From contig JBCBKP010000007.1 in NCBI GenBank assembly GCA_038521625.1, positions 1 through 64,000 of the forward strand: DNA of 64,000 nt. The letters run 5' to 3'. Of the stretch, positions 1 to 7,549 are shown piece after piece. Within the stretch, counting starts at the first letter, position 1, and each line of letters opens with the position of its first letter. The DNA comes from JBCBKP01 sp038521625. GTDB lineage: Bacteria > Planctomycetota > Phycisphaerae > Phycisphaerales > UBA1924. Below the pieces are notes generated by a model. The model was not told the origin of the DNA. It made no database searches and saw only the letters and a program-made list of their open reading frames with translations. Both the position numbers and the translations under genes were made by a program.

Positions 1-140
1 AGTTCGAGGAGCTCGAGGAACGCATCGATCTGCTCGTGGTCGAGCCCGGCCAGCAGTTCGGTGGGGTGGATCTCGTGGAGATTGCAGGTGTCGGCGGGGC
101 CGTCGCGGAGGAAGTCGGTCGTGAGCGTGGGATCGGCCAC
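1..140 (-). CDS. N-terminal fragment of a gene cut by the window edge
   Basis: Reading the minus strand from a GTG at 140 gives about 46 open codons that run off the left end of the window. The peptide begins VADPTLTTDFLRDGPAD and continues with NLHEIHPTELLAGLDHEQID. The HPTELLAGL piece followed by an acidic, leucine-rich helix is reminiscent of the N-terminal intracellular domain of MgtE magnesium transporters, but the fragment is too short to decide. No good ribosome binding site precedes the GTG, so the start is a guess. Function should be treated as unknown. Confidence 0.4.
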   Translation of the reverse strand, partial: MADPTLTTDFLRDGPADTCNLHEIHPTELLAGLDHEQIDAFLELLE

Positions 141-210
141 TTGGGACTTGGGGTTTGGGGTTGTGGCAGTGGGCGATGGGGAATGGGGGATGGAGGAGGG
201 GAGAGAAGAG

Positions 211-247
211 CCCTCACCCCGGCCCTCTCCCAGAGGGAGAGGGGGGC
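211..247. repeat. Palindromic intergenic repeat (SPHPGPLPEGEGG type)
   Basis: A perfect 9-bp inverted repeat, CCCTCTCCC / GGGAGAGGG with an AGA loop (223-243), sits in a CCCTCACCCCGGCC context. Translated in one frame it gives the SPHPGPLPEGEG string that turns up as spurious ORFs in many high-GC bacterial genomes, which marks it as a dispersed palindromic element and not coding sequence. It lies in the gene-poor stretch between the left-edge gene and the esterase. No second copy was seen in this window. Confidence 0.6.
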
Positions 248-345
248 CGAGCGGGCGCCGTCTTGTCTCTGGTGAGCCGCCTCTCGCGTCCGCGACGGGG
301 GAGGCGAGGATCGCTGCGTCGGTCGATCGCATCGCGGACTGAGAC

Positions 346-459
346 ATGCGCACCTCCTACCCCTTGGCGCGGCGGGACGGGTTTGTGCGCACGGATGGTG
401 ACATGCGTCTGCATGCGATCGCGGGTGGCGGCTCGAAGTGCCCGCGGCACAAGGGGTAG
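346..459 (+). CDS. Possible 37-residue small protein (alternatively a structured RNA)
   Basis: An ATG at 346 opens a 37-codon frame ending in TAG at 457. The peptide starts MRTSYPLARRDGF and ends GGGSKCPRHKG; about 31 of 37 third positions are G or C, as expected of a real gene here. It is basic, with one Cys, and matches no family I recognise. No strong ribosome binding site precedes it. The same bases form an 11-bp perfect inverted repeat (356-366 with 450-460) enclosing two smaller hairpins (402-415; 420-446), so a structured RNA is an equally good reading. Low confidence as a gene. Confidence 0.25.
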   Translation: MRTSYPLARRDGFVRTDGDMRLHAIAGGGSKCPRHKG

Positions 460-713
460 GGGTTCTCTGGTTTTCTGAGAGATTGCGGCCGGATGGGGGT
501 GTGGGGCGTGGCGGCGCGCGCACAGGCGGGGAGAAAGGGCCGGGAGGGAGCGACGGGGCCAGGAAGCGAGGGCGCGGCGGCGGCAGATCGGTGTCGGCGG
601 TCGGGCGGAGCAGGGCTGCGGGTCTCACGGGCGGGGCAAGAAAGTCGCGTCGTGCGGGCAAGGCTGCTCGCCGCGGCGCATCACGGCGACCGAGATACGC
701 CAGGAGACGCGCC
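460..713. other. Gene-poor leader upstream of the esterase
   Basis: GC-rich, purine-biased sequence without a convincing ORF. It holds a small TCTCT/AGAGA hairpin near 464-482 and, at its end, the AGGAG ribosome site (702-706) of the esterase. I see no clear promoter. Confidence 0.4.
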
Positions 714-1820
714 ATGCGTACCGCACCGGTTCTCGCCGCGGCTTTGTCTGCGGCGGTTGCATCCGCCCAGCCCGTGTTCGATGAGTCAGCGGCGATCGAT
801 CGCATGGGCGATGGATCTTCGGCCGCGTGGATGGAGGATGGGGTGCTGCACGCGATCGTCCGGGTGGAGGCCGAGTCGGTGTTGCTGCTGGCCGCGGTCC
901 AGGAGGAGCTCGAGTTGCTCTCCGAGCCGGACCTTTGGGGCGGGGCGTTCGAGATCGAGCGGGCCGACGAGGCGGTGATGTCGTGCGCGTTCGGCGCGCG
1001 GACCGAGGACGGTCTCGAGCGCGTCCACGAGACGCCGCCGATCCGGGGCGCTCTCGCTCGTCCGCCTGTTGCGTCGGCGGATCCGGTGCGTGGCACGATC
1101 GAGACCCACATGCTCGGTGCCGATCGCATGGGCGCGGATCGCGAGGTGTTTGTCTATATGCCGCCCGACGTGCGGGCCGACGAGATCCGCCAGGTCTTGT
1201 ATCTCGCCGACGGTCAGAGTGTGACGAGCCAGGTGCCGCAGATCGAAGCGTTGGTTGTCTCGGGCGCGATCCCGCCGACGCTCGTGGTTGGTGTCTCATC
1301 TGCTTCTGGTGTGGCGTTCGGCGATCCGTCTCAGGACACGCGTGCCATCGAGTATCTCAGCGGCTTCAGTCGCTTCGCGGAGGGCGCCGACCCGGAGCGG
1401 TTCGACAAGCACTGGCTGTTCTTCACGCGAGACGTGCCGGATCTCATCGAGGAGATGGTCGGCGTTACGATCGAGCCGGGCGATCGGATCGTTGCCGGGA
1501 CCTCCAACGGTGGTGCGTTCGCGGCGACGGTCGCGGCGCTCGCGCCGGAGCGGTTCGGCGCGTCGATCGTGCTGTCCTCGGGCTGGTTGCTCGTGGCGGA
1601 CAACTTCGAGCCACTCACGGGCCGTGCCGATGCGCATCGCGCGTTCTTCTCGGCCGGCGTACACGAGCCGCGATTCCTCGAGCAGACCACGGCGGCGTCT
1701 CGCGCCGCTGAGGAGGCCGGCTACACCGTGTTCTTGGACGAACGCGTCGGCGGGCACGACCCGCTCATCTGGCGTGAGCAGCTCGCCGCGGGGTTGCTAT
1801 GGCTCGGGAGCCCGGACTAA
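714..1820 (+). CDS. Secreted alpha/beta-hydrolase, enterochelin-esterase-like
   Basis: A 368-residue exported esterase of the putative-esterase (Fes/esterase D) fold. The start at 714 is chosen because AGGAG lies 8 bases upstream and the product opens with a signal peptide (MRTAPVLAAALSAAVASAQ). Longer upstream reading is open but has no coding character. The mature part has a small N-terminal beta domain and then the hydrolase core: nucleophile elbow G-T-S-N-G-G with Ser264, and the C-terminal catalytic His348 in VGGHDPLIW. The family cleaves esters, including those of catecholate siderophores; the substrate here cannot be read from sequence. No transport genes adjoin it. It probably acts in the periplasm. 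Confidence 0.85.
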   Translation: MRTAPVLAAALSAAVASAQPVFDESAAIDRMGDGSSAAWMEDGVLHAIVRVEAESVLLLAAVQEELELLSEPDLWGGAFEIERADEAVMSCAFGARTEDGLERVHETPPIRGALARPPVASADPVRGTIETHMLGADRMGADREVFVYMPPDVRADEIRQVLYLADGQSVTSQVPQIEALVVSGAIPPTLVVGVSSASGVAFGDPSQDTRAIEYLSGFSRFAEGADPERFDKHWLFFTRDVPDLIEEMVGVTIEPGDRIVAGTSNGGAFAATVAALAPERFGASIVLSSGWLLVADNFEPLTGRADAHRAFFSAGVHEPRFLEQTTAASRAAEEAGYTVFLDERVGGHDPLIWREQLAAGLLWLGSPD

Positions 1821-1841
1821 GAGAACAACCCGGCCGGGGCG

Positions 1842-1896
1842 GCGATGGCGCCCTCGAGCTCGAGGAGCGTGCGTTTGCGGTCGAGGCCGCCGCCGT
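1842..1896 (-). pseudogene. Duplicated 3' end of ogt (relic)
   Basis: These 55 bases match 2872-2926, the stretch encoding the last residues of ogt, with one mismatch (1869 versus 2899) and in the same orientation. The match stops abruptly on both sides. It has no ORF of its own and lies between the esterase stop and the DUF1963 stop, so it is a copied gene end, not a gene. Confidence 0.8.
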
Positions 1897-1906
1897 GGGA
1901 TCATCC

Positions 1907-2839
1907 TTAGCCGATCGCCGTGTAGGTGTTATCGAATCGGCCCTTGCGCAGATCGGCGTCGCGGATCCAGAGGCTGAGCGATTCGCCGTCGCCGAAGCTG
2001 AAGCCCGGTGACGACAGGAGCGGGCCTTTGGCGACCATGCCGCGGTTCTCGTCGTCGTCGGTCAGGACGACAAGGGGGCGCCACTTGGATCGTCTCGCGG
2101 AAGCTCGCAGCTTGGTGCGATCCGCCTGGCTCATCTTCCGGAATGGGTCGACGCCACGGCGGAAGGCCTCGGCTTCGAATTCGGGATCGGCTTGGAGCGG
2201 CCTGAATGCGCCGAGCAGTTGGTGCGTGTGCTGGGCGTCGCCGGCGAGGAGCTGGGATTGCAGCTCGAAGAACTCCTCGTCGCGGTCGAACTCGGGGTGA
2301 TCCCTGGTGAGTGAGAGCTTCTTGGTCGCGGTGATCGAAAGAGCCGGCTTCAACTTGATCCGGCACTCGGTGAACGGCTCCCAGGGCTGACCCCACTCCT
2401 CGTACTCATCGAGATCAATCTCTGGGTACGGCTGACGCCGCAGCGAAGTGTCGGAGTCTTGGTATGTGCAGGTCAGGACGTTCGGTCCGATGTCTGAGCT
2501 CGTCGGGTTTTTCAGTCTCTCTCGGAGCCCGTCGTACCACACCTGGAGCAGTCCGCTCTCTGGCAGTCCGGAGTCGCCCAGGTGGTGGTGCGGCGCCTTC
2601 GCGAGATCGATCTGTGCGAGGAAGAAGAGCGGTCGATCGTCGGCGTTCGGCCAGTCGTCGGCAGAGAGCAGTGCTGGGAGGCCGCCGAGGCGGCTCGCTT
2701 TGGCCGGCGCACGGGTCGTGCCGGGGGGGCTGCGATCGATGAAGACAGCCGGGACCAGCGCATTCTCGATGAGCTCGCCGAGGTCGGTCAGCCCGTGCTT
2801 CTTGATCAGCGCCCGTGCGCCTCGCAGGTCTTTGGCCAT
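1907..2839 (-). CDS. DUF1963 (YwqG-like) protein
   Basis: A 310-residue soluble protein with the DUF1963 pattern: LGGLPALLSADDWPNADDRPLFFLAQIDL near residues 45-75, a central YQDSD/YPEIDLDEYEEWGQPWEPF stretch, then HQLLGAFRPLQADPE and a WRPLVVLTDDDENRGM core. Members of this family (B. subtilis YwqG) are of unknown function and often sit next to toxin or immunity genes. No signal peptide. The start at the ATG of MAKDLRG is chosen for conservation, since no clear ribosome site exists; the frame is open further upstream but overlaps ogt. It is bracketed by the 55-bp repeat, so its presence here may be a recent rearrangement. Confidence 0.8.
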   Translation of the reverse strand: MAKDLRGARALIKKHGLTDLGELIENALVPAVFIDRSPPGTTRAPAKASRLGGLPALLSADDWPNADDRPLFFLAQIDLAKAPHHHLGDSGLPESGLLQVWYDGLRERLKNPTSSDIGPNVLTCTYQDSDTSLRRQPYPEIDLDEYEEWGQPWEPFTECRIKLKPALSITATKKLSLTRDHPEFDRDEEFFELQSQLLAGDAQHTHQLLGAFRPLQADPEFEAEAFRRGVDPFRKMSQADRTKLRASARRSKWRPLVVLTDDDENRGMVAKGPLLSSPGFSFGDGESLSLWIRDADLRKGRFDNTYTAIG

Positions 2840-2849
2840 GGCCGGCAGC

Positions 2850-3356
2850 TTAGAAGAGCGCGGGTTCTGTTGCGATGGCGCCCTCGAGCTCGAGGAGCTT
2901 GCGTTTGCGGTCGAGGCCGCCGCCGTAGCCGGTGAGGGAGCCGTCGGCGCCGATGACGCGGTGGCAGGGGACGACGATGGCGATTCGGTTGCGTCCGTTG
3001 GCGAGGCCGACGGCGCGGGAGGCGCCGGGCGTGTCGAGCGACTCGGCGATCTGGGCGTAGCTGCGGGTCTGGCCGGTCGGGATCTCGAGAAGCGCTCGCC
3101 AGACGCGGAGCTCGAAGTCGCTGCCGCGGAGGTCGAGAGGGAGGTCGAATGCGGACCGGTCGGCGGCGAAGTACGCGGCGAGCTGCTCGCCGAGGCGGTC
3201 GAAGAGCTCGGGGTCGTCGATGGCGTCCTGCGCGATGGCGCCCGCGGCGCGGGCGGTGCGCGGGCCGGGGAATTCGAGCGCGGCGAGGCCACGGCGTGTG
3301 GCGATGGCGGTCAGGGTGCCGAGGGGCGTCTGGAGCTCGTGGGTGGGGGCGTCCAT
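2850..3356 (-). CDS. ogt: Methylated-DNA--protein-cysteine methyltransferase
   Basis: A 168-residue suicide repair protein that transfers O6-alkyl groups from guanine to its own cysteine. The active-site motif IVVPCHRVIG is present with Cys131, preceded by the helix-turn-helix segment and the SRAVGLANGRN arginine/asparagine-hinge region. The C-terminal GYGGGLDRKRKLLELEG is typical. The start is the ATG of MDAPTHELQTP with GGGAG upstream. Its last codons are duplicated upstream of the DUF1963 gene. DUF1963 lies 10 bp downstream on the same strand. Confidence 0.95.
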   Translation of the reverse strand: MDAPTHELQTPLGTLTAIATRRGLAALEFPGPRTARAAGAIAQDAIDDPELFDRLGEQLAAYFAADRSAFDLPLDLRGSDFELRVWRALLEIPTGQTRSYAQIAESLDTPGASRAVGLANGRNRIAIVVPCHRVIGADGSLTGYGGGLDRKRKLLELEGAIATEPALF

Positions 3357-3521
3357 CGTGGTCTCCCGGGCGGGCTCGAATCGTCGGCAGGCGAATCCCA
3401 ATGGTACTGGCTCTGGGAGATCGGCCCCGCGCGCGCGGGGTGTTTCGCGGCGCCGCCGCTACACACGCAATCAGACGGGCACTTGTTCTTGCGGTGATGA
3501 TCTACTCTGCGGCGATAGAAC

Positions 3522-4010
3522 CTATACCCGGACGTTCTTCTCGACGCGACCGGCGGCCTGGATGAGATATGACCTAAATAGAGCAACGGTCGGATCCGTT
3601 TCCCTGAACGGATTCGCATCTATGAGTTTTTCATAAAATAGTCTGTCTGCAGACCAGAACATCGGGGCGATCAGGGCGGACAATGGGCGTCCTGGCGTCT
3701 CGTCTAGACTGATGCCAAATTCCTCAGGAATAGATGCATCGAGCACAGTGAAGTTTGAAAGACTGTAGAAATATGGAACAAGCGGATCCGCGCCGGGCTC
3801 TCGAACGGCAACCAGGATCTCGTTTCCAATGATCGTCTCAACTGCGTGCACGTAATACATCTGGTCAGAATATAGCCACTCGGGATCCCCTCCAACCGAT
3901 CGTCCGCTGACGACTCCCGAAACCCTAGGCCGGGTATCGTGAGGCACAACAATCACTTGCGACTGCTTTCGAGCTGAATCACGGTGTTGCTCCTCGTGTA
4001 ATATATTCAT
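3522..4010 (-). CDS. Hypothetical protein, possible immunity protein
   Basis: An acidic soluble protein of up to 162 residues that matches no family I can name; recognisable pieces are PEWLYSDQMYYVHAVETIIGN and VEKNVRV at the end. Base composition is clearly less GC-rich than the flanks, suggesting acquisition by transfer. It directly follows, and at its longest overlaps, the tail of a toxin-like fragment on the same strand, which is the usual place of an immunity gene. The ATG at 4010 has no ribosome site; an internal GTG (at the VIVVPHDTRP segment) is an alternative start. The immunity role is inference from position only. Confidence 0.55.
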   Translation of the reverse strand: MNILHEEQHRDSARKQSQVIVVPHDTRPRVSGVVSGRSVGGDPEWLYSDQMYYVHAVETIIGNEILVAVREPGADPLVPYFYSLSNFTVLDASIPEEFGISLDETPGRPLSALIAPMFWSADRLFYEKLIDANPFRETDPTVALFRSYLIQAAGRVEKNVRV

Positions 4011-4206
4011 CGACTGACTTAAGTTTCACGTCCCAGCGCAAACCGCTTGCTGCGTGTTCACTGTAGTGAATCGCGAGGCGAGTGCCATCGGAGAGTACGC
4101 GTGTGACCCGATGCTTGAACCAGTCGCCTGCCGCGACCATCTGCAATGCAGGGTCGCCGAGCGGCGTGTGAATCTCCCGATTCGCGATAGATGGAGCGGT
4201 CTCGGA
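3979..4206 (-). pseudogene. C-terminal remnant of a toxin-like protein
   Basis: The minus frame ending at 3979 encodes about 75 coherent residues, including AGDWFKHRVTRVLSDGTRLA and LRWDVKLKSVDEY, ending ITRGATP. A charged tail of the form WF-HR-x-DGT-hydrophobic-HY is what I associate with ends of Rhs or polymorphic toxins, but no family is certain. Upstream of about 4206 the frame stays open yet reads as the complement of the next, plus-strand fragment, so the N-terminal part of this protein is missing. It is low in GC like the gene that follows it. A fragment left by rearrangement. Confidence 0.5.
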
Positions 4207-4221
4207 AGCGACTTCACGCGG

Positions 4222-4677
4222 CGTGCCGGGTGGCGGTCGGATCCGTTGGTGTCGCCGGTCGGGATCGGGCTGCGTGACTTGGAGTATGCGCGGACGCCGC
4301 CGGGCGAGCCGGCGGTGTACAAGGCCGATTGGATGGGCGAGGAGCCCGAGGACTATCTGGAGGTCTTCACGCCCGAGGGCGGGTACGCGGAGCCGTGGGT
4401 GTTCCGGATGCCGCCGGGCTGGACGCGTCCGGCGCGTGGCAGCTGGGGGCCGCGGTCGTCGGCGTTCCTCGAGCATCCGAACGGGGCTCGGGTGCTGACC
4501 GGCGCGACGTTCCACGTGGTGGGGGGCGTGTCGGCGTCGGTGGGCTCGGTGGGTTCTGTCGCGAACTTCCGGTTCGTTGAGGGCGACGCGCCGCTGATCG
4601 AGCTGACGTTCGACGGGCACGCGCAGGGCGAGACGCTGGACTTCCGTCCGGAGTCGCCGGTCGTGATTCGCTATTAG
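4222..4677 (+). pseudogene. 3' part of an unrecognised gene
   Basis: From about 4222 the plus strand encodes some 150 residues of normal high-GC coding character (GLRDLEYARTPPGEPAVY, then EPWVFRMPPGW, ending SPVVIRY). No signal peptide, ATG or ribosome site is found at its left end; the frame runs on leftwards only as the complement of the toxin-like tail. It therefore looks like the C-terminal part of a beta-rich protein truncated at the junction near 4205-4222. A TTG or GTG near 4246 could still start a short product. Family unknown. Confidence 0.5.
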
Positions 4678-4736
4678 GGGCGCTCCGTCGCGGCCGTCGG
4701 GCGCACATCTCTGCTTTACCGTTGTACCGAGTGTCT

Positions 4737-5627
4737 TCAGCGACGCCCGGTGACGATCGGCTCGGGGTCGTGGATGGTGACCTGCGCGGCGCGGTCGCCG
4801 TCGCCGTCGCCGCCGAAGACGATGCGGACGGCGGGCGATCCGGCGGGCGCGAAGGCGTCGCCGCCCTGGTACTTGAGCAGTCGCATCTCCTCGCCGTTGA
4901 GGCCGATCTGGATGTCGCCGCGGCTTTGGGCGACGACGAGCTTGTCGCTCGCGTTGATGGGGTACTCGCCGGTGTAGCGCGTGATGCGGTCGGCTGGCAG
5001 CTCGATCTCGGGCTCGGGGGTGCCGGCGTCGCCGAGGCTCTGGAGGTAGTCGACGACGCTGGCGGCCTCGTCGCCGCCGAGGATGGCGTGTCGGAGCAGT
5101 GTGATGCCGTGGGGTCCGTGGACGCGTCGGAGCTCGGGCCGGTCGGCGACCATGGCGCGGACGGTGTCGATGTCGCCGAGCATGGCGAAGGTGAACATGT
5201 CGGGTCGTGCGCCGTGGGCGACGAGAAGCTCGACGATGTCGCGTCGGCCGACGTGCGAGGCGGCGCCGATGGCGGCTTCCCAGTCGCCGTAGCCGAGGTC
5301 GTAGGCGGACTTGGCGAGCGCCGGTCGGGCGGTGACGAGCTTCGTGACGGTGTCGAGGTCGAAGTGGCAGAGTCGGACGAACTCGCGGGCGGCGGCGACG
5401 CCCTGGCGGGGGAACTCGGTGAGGGTGCCGGCGGGTTTGGTGGCGGGGTTGGCCTCGGTCGGCGGGCCGCCGTAGGGCTGGGCGAGGGCGGGGCCGGCGG
5501 TGGCCCCGGCGACGGCGGCGAGGCCGGCGGCGGGGACGAGGCCCAGGAATCGGCGTCGGTCGTACGCGGTGGGCCCGGTCGGGTTGGCGTGATTGGGCTG
5601 GTTGGGCTCGTTGGTCTGGGTCGACAT
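4737..5627 (-). CDS. Tat-exported ankyrin-repeat protein
   Basis: A 296-residue protein starting MSTQTNEPNQ, with GAGGAG just upstream. A twin-arginine signal, DRRRFLGLVPAAGLAAVAG, at residues 23-41 predicts export of the folded protein. Residues about 85-200 carry ankyrin-like helices (GDWEAAIGAASHVGRRDIVELLVAHGA; TLLRHAILGGDEAASVVDYL). The C-terminal 80 residues form a separate beta-rich domain (ITRYTGEYPI ... LLKYQGGDAFAPAG) resembling small repeat domains found in secreted hydrolase partners. It probably binds a protein or ligand outside the cytoplasm; partner unknown. Divergent from glnS. Confidence 0.85.
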   Translation of the reverse strand: MSTQTNEPNQPNHANPTGPTAYDRRRFLGLVPAAGLAAVAGATAGPALAQPYGGPPTEANPATKPAGTLTEFPRQGVAAAREFVRLCHFDLDTVTKLVTARPALAKSAYDLGYGDWEAAIGAASHVGRRDIVELLVAHGARPDMFTFAMLGDIDTVRAMVADRPELRRVHGPHGITLLRHAILGGDEAASVVDYLQSLGDAGTPEPEIELPADRITRYTGEYPINASDKLVVAQSRGDIQIGLNGEEMRLLKYQGGDAFAPAGSPAVRIVFGGDGDGDRAAQVTIHDPEPIVTGRR

Positions 5628-5684
5628 GGCGATCTCCTCGTTGTCGGTTTGTGGAGTCTATCTGACGCTTACGATGCGTCCCTC

Positions 5685-7496
5685 ATGGATTCCCAGCACG
5701 ACGACACGCCGCGGCACTTCATTACCGAGATCATCGACGGGGAGATCGCCTCGGGGCGTTGGGGCGATCCGGGCGACGCGTCGGTTGTCCGGACGCGGTT
5801 CCCGCCGGAGCCGAACGGGTTCTTGCACGTCGGGCACGCGAAGGCGATCTGTGTCAGTTTCGGTCTGGCGGAGCGGTACGGCGGGGCGTGCAATCTGCGG
5901 TTCGACGACACGAACCCGGAGAAGGAGGAGGACGCGTACGTCCGGGCGATCATCGAGGACGTGCGTTGGCTTGGGTTCGCGTGGCCGGGGATGGCGGACC
6001 CGTCCGCCGGGGGCGATCCGGCGGCGGGTGTGCTATTCGCGAGCGATTACTTCGGGCGGATGTACGAGCTGGCGCGCGGGCTGGTCGAGAAGGGGCTGGC
6101 GTACGTGGATGAGCAGTCGCCCGAGGAGATCCGCGCGCAGCGGGGCACGCTGAAGGGGCCGGGGACGGGCTCGCCGTTCCGCGATCGGCCGGCGTCGGAG
6201 AGCCTGGCGCTGCTGGAGAAGATGAAGTCGGGCGGGGTCGAGGACGGCTCGATGGTGCTCCGGGCGAAGATCGACATGGCGAGCCCGAACATGAACCTGC
6301 GCGACCCGGTGATGTACCGGGTGGTGCGGGCGGCGCACCACCGGACGGGGAGCGAGTGGTCGATATATCCGATGTACGACTGGGCGCACGGCCTGGAGGA
6401 TTCGATCGAGGGGATCACGCACAGCCTGTGCACGCTGGAGTTCGAGCATCACCGGCCGCTGTACGACTGGTTCATCGAGGCGATCAACCGGGACAATCCG
6501 GAGCCGATCCATCACAGCCGGCAGATCGAGTTCGCGCGGCTGAACCCGAGCTACATCATCACGAGCAAGCGGAAGCTCAAGCAGCTCGTCGATGGCGGCG
6601 TGGTGGACGGCTGGGACGACCCGCGGATGCCGACGCTGTCGGGTCTGCGTCGGCGCGGGTTCACGCCGGAGGCGATCCGTGGTTTCTGCGACGGCGTCGG
6701 CGTGACGAAGTTCAATGCGGTGCACGACATCGGGCTGCTGGAGAACGCGGCGCGGAACGACCTGAACCGGCGGGCGCCGCGTCGGATGTGCGTGCTTGAC
6801 CCGGTGCGCGTCGTGATCGAGAACTGGGGCGAGCACGGCGAGGCGGACCGCGTCGAGATGATGACGGGGATCAACAACCCCGAGGACGAGGCGGCGGGCA
6901 CGCGTGAGATCCCGTTCGGCGGCGTGCTGTACGTCGAGCGGGACGACTACATGGACGACGCGCCGAAGAAGTGGTTCCGCTTGACCGAGGGGCGCGAGGT
7001 CAGGCTGCGTTATGGCTACTGGATCACGTGCCGCGAGGCGGTGAAGGAGAACGGTGAGCTGGTCGAGCTGCGTTGCACGTACGACCCGCTGACGCGGGGC
7101 GGGGACTCGCCGCCGGCGGACGCAGAGGGCAGGGTGCGGAAGGTGAAGGGGACGCTGCACTGGGTGGCGAAAGCGGGCGCGGTCGGTTGCCGCGTGCGTT
7201 TGATCGACCGGCTGTTCACGGCGGAGCGGCCGGGCAAGAGGACGGACGAGTTCATGGACGACCTGAATCCGGAGGCGATGCGTCTGCTGGAGGGCTGCCG
7301 GCTCGAGCCGAACTGGCGGACGACGGGCGGCGAGCGCGACGCGGGCACGGGCGTGTGGTCGGACGGGATCGAGCGGTTCCAGTTCGAGCGTCAGGGCTAT
7401 TTCTGTGTCGACGCATGCGGGGCGGTCGATGGGGTGCCGGTGTTCAATCGGACGGTGCCGCTGCGCGATTCGTGGTCGAAATCGAAGGGGAAGTAG
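5685..7496 (+). CDS. glnS: Glutaminyl-tRNA synthetase
   Basis: A 603-residue class I synthetase that charges tRNA-Gln. The class I signature appears as PPEPNGFLHVGHAKA (HVGH at residues 48-51) and the KMSKS-equivalent loop as ITSKRKL near residue 293; PNGF and NLRFDDTNPEKE are GlnRS-specific. The C-terminal half is the tRNA anticodon-binding beta barrels (YVERDDYMDDAPKKWFRL, VKGTLHWVAKAGA). Length is slightly above the 550-residue norm. The start is the ATG of MDSQHDDTP; the much longer open frame upstream is antisense to the ankyrin gene and was rejected. A dedicated GlnRS makes the Gln amidotransferase route unnecessary for tRNA-Gln. Confidence 0.97.
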   Translation: MDSQHDDTPRHFITEIIDGEIASGRWGDPGDASVVRTRFPPEPNGFLHVGHAKAICVSFGLAERYGGACNLRFDDTNPEKEEDAYVRAIIEDVRWLGFAWPGMADPSAGGDPAAGVLFASDYFGRMYELARGLVEKGLAYVDEQSPEEIRAQRGTLKGPGTGSPFRDRPASESLALLEKMKSGGVEDGSMVLRAKIDMASPNMNLRDPVMYRVVRAAHHRTGSEWSIYPMYDWAHGLEDSIEGITHSLCTLEFEHHRPLYDWFIEAINRDNPEPIHHSRQIEFARLNPSYIITSKRKLKQLVDGGVVDGWDDPRMPTLSGLRRRGFTPEAIRGFCDGVGVTKFNAVHDIGLLENAARNDLNRRAPRRMCVLDPVRVVIENWGEHGEADRVEMMTGINNPEDEAAGTREIPFGGVLYVERDDYMDDAPKKWFRLTEGREVRLRYGYWITCREAVKENGELVELRCTYDPLTRGGDSPPADAEGRVRKVKGTLHWVAKAGAVGCRVRLIDRLFTAERPGKRTDEFMDDLNPEAMRLLEGCRLEPNWRTTGGERDAGTGVWSDGIERFQFERQGYFCVDACGAVDGVPVFNRTVPLRDSWSKSKGK

Positions 7497-7549
7497 GCGC
7501 GTCGGTGTGTGCGTCTCGCTACCTTGCGGCGCTTCGGACGGAGGGTCGG

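Larger units (their letters stand above)
1842..2926. repeat. 55-bp direct repeat pair bracketing the DUF1963 gene
   Basis: The arms are 1842-1896 and 2872-2926, offset by exactly 1030 bp and 54/55 identical. The interval between them holds the DUF1963 gene. The arrangement suggests either a tandem duplication followed by deletion, or insertion of a cassette at the 3' end of ogt that regenerated that end. The arms could now recombine to excise the gene. Confidence 0.75.

Noticed and set aside
214..450. 78-residue minus-strand ORF across the palindromic repeat
   Set aside because: It reads through the SPHPGPLPEGEG repeat and the inverted repeat; no ribosome site or coding character.
438..713. 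N-terminal extension of the esterase
   Set aside because: Arg/Gly-rich low-quality sequence; the ribosome site and signal peptide fix the start at 714.
2840..3292. Extension of the DUF1963 ORF over ogt
   Set aside because: It reads ogt in another frame, giving Ser/Pro/Arg-rich nonsense.
4722..5684. 320-residue N-terminal extension of glnS
   Set aside because: The extension is antisense to the Tat ankyrin gene; GlnRS homology begins shortly after the ATG at 5685.
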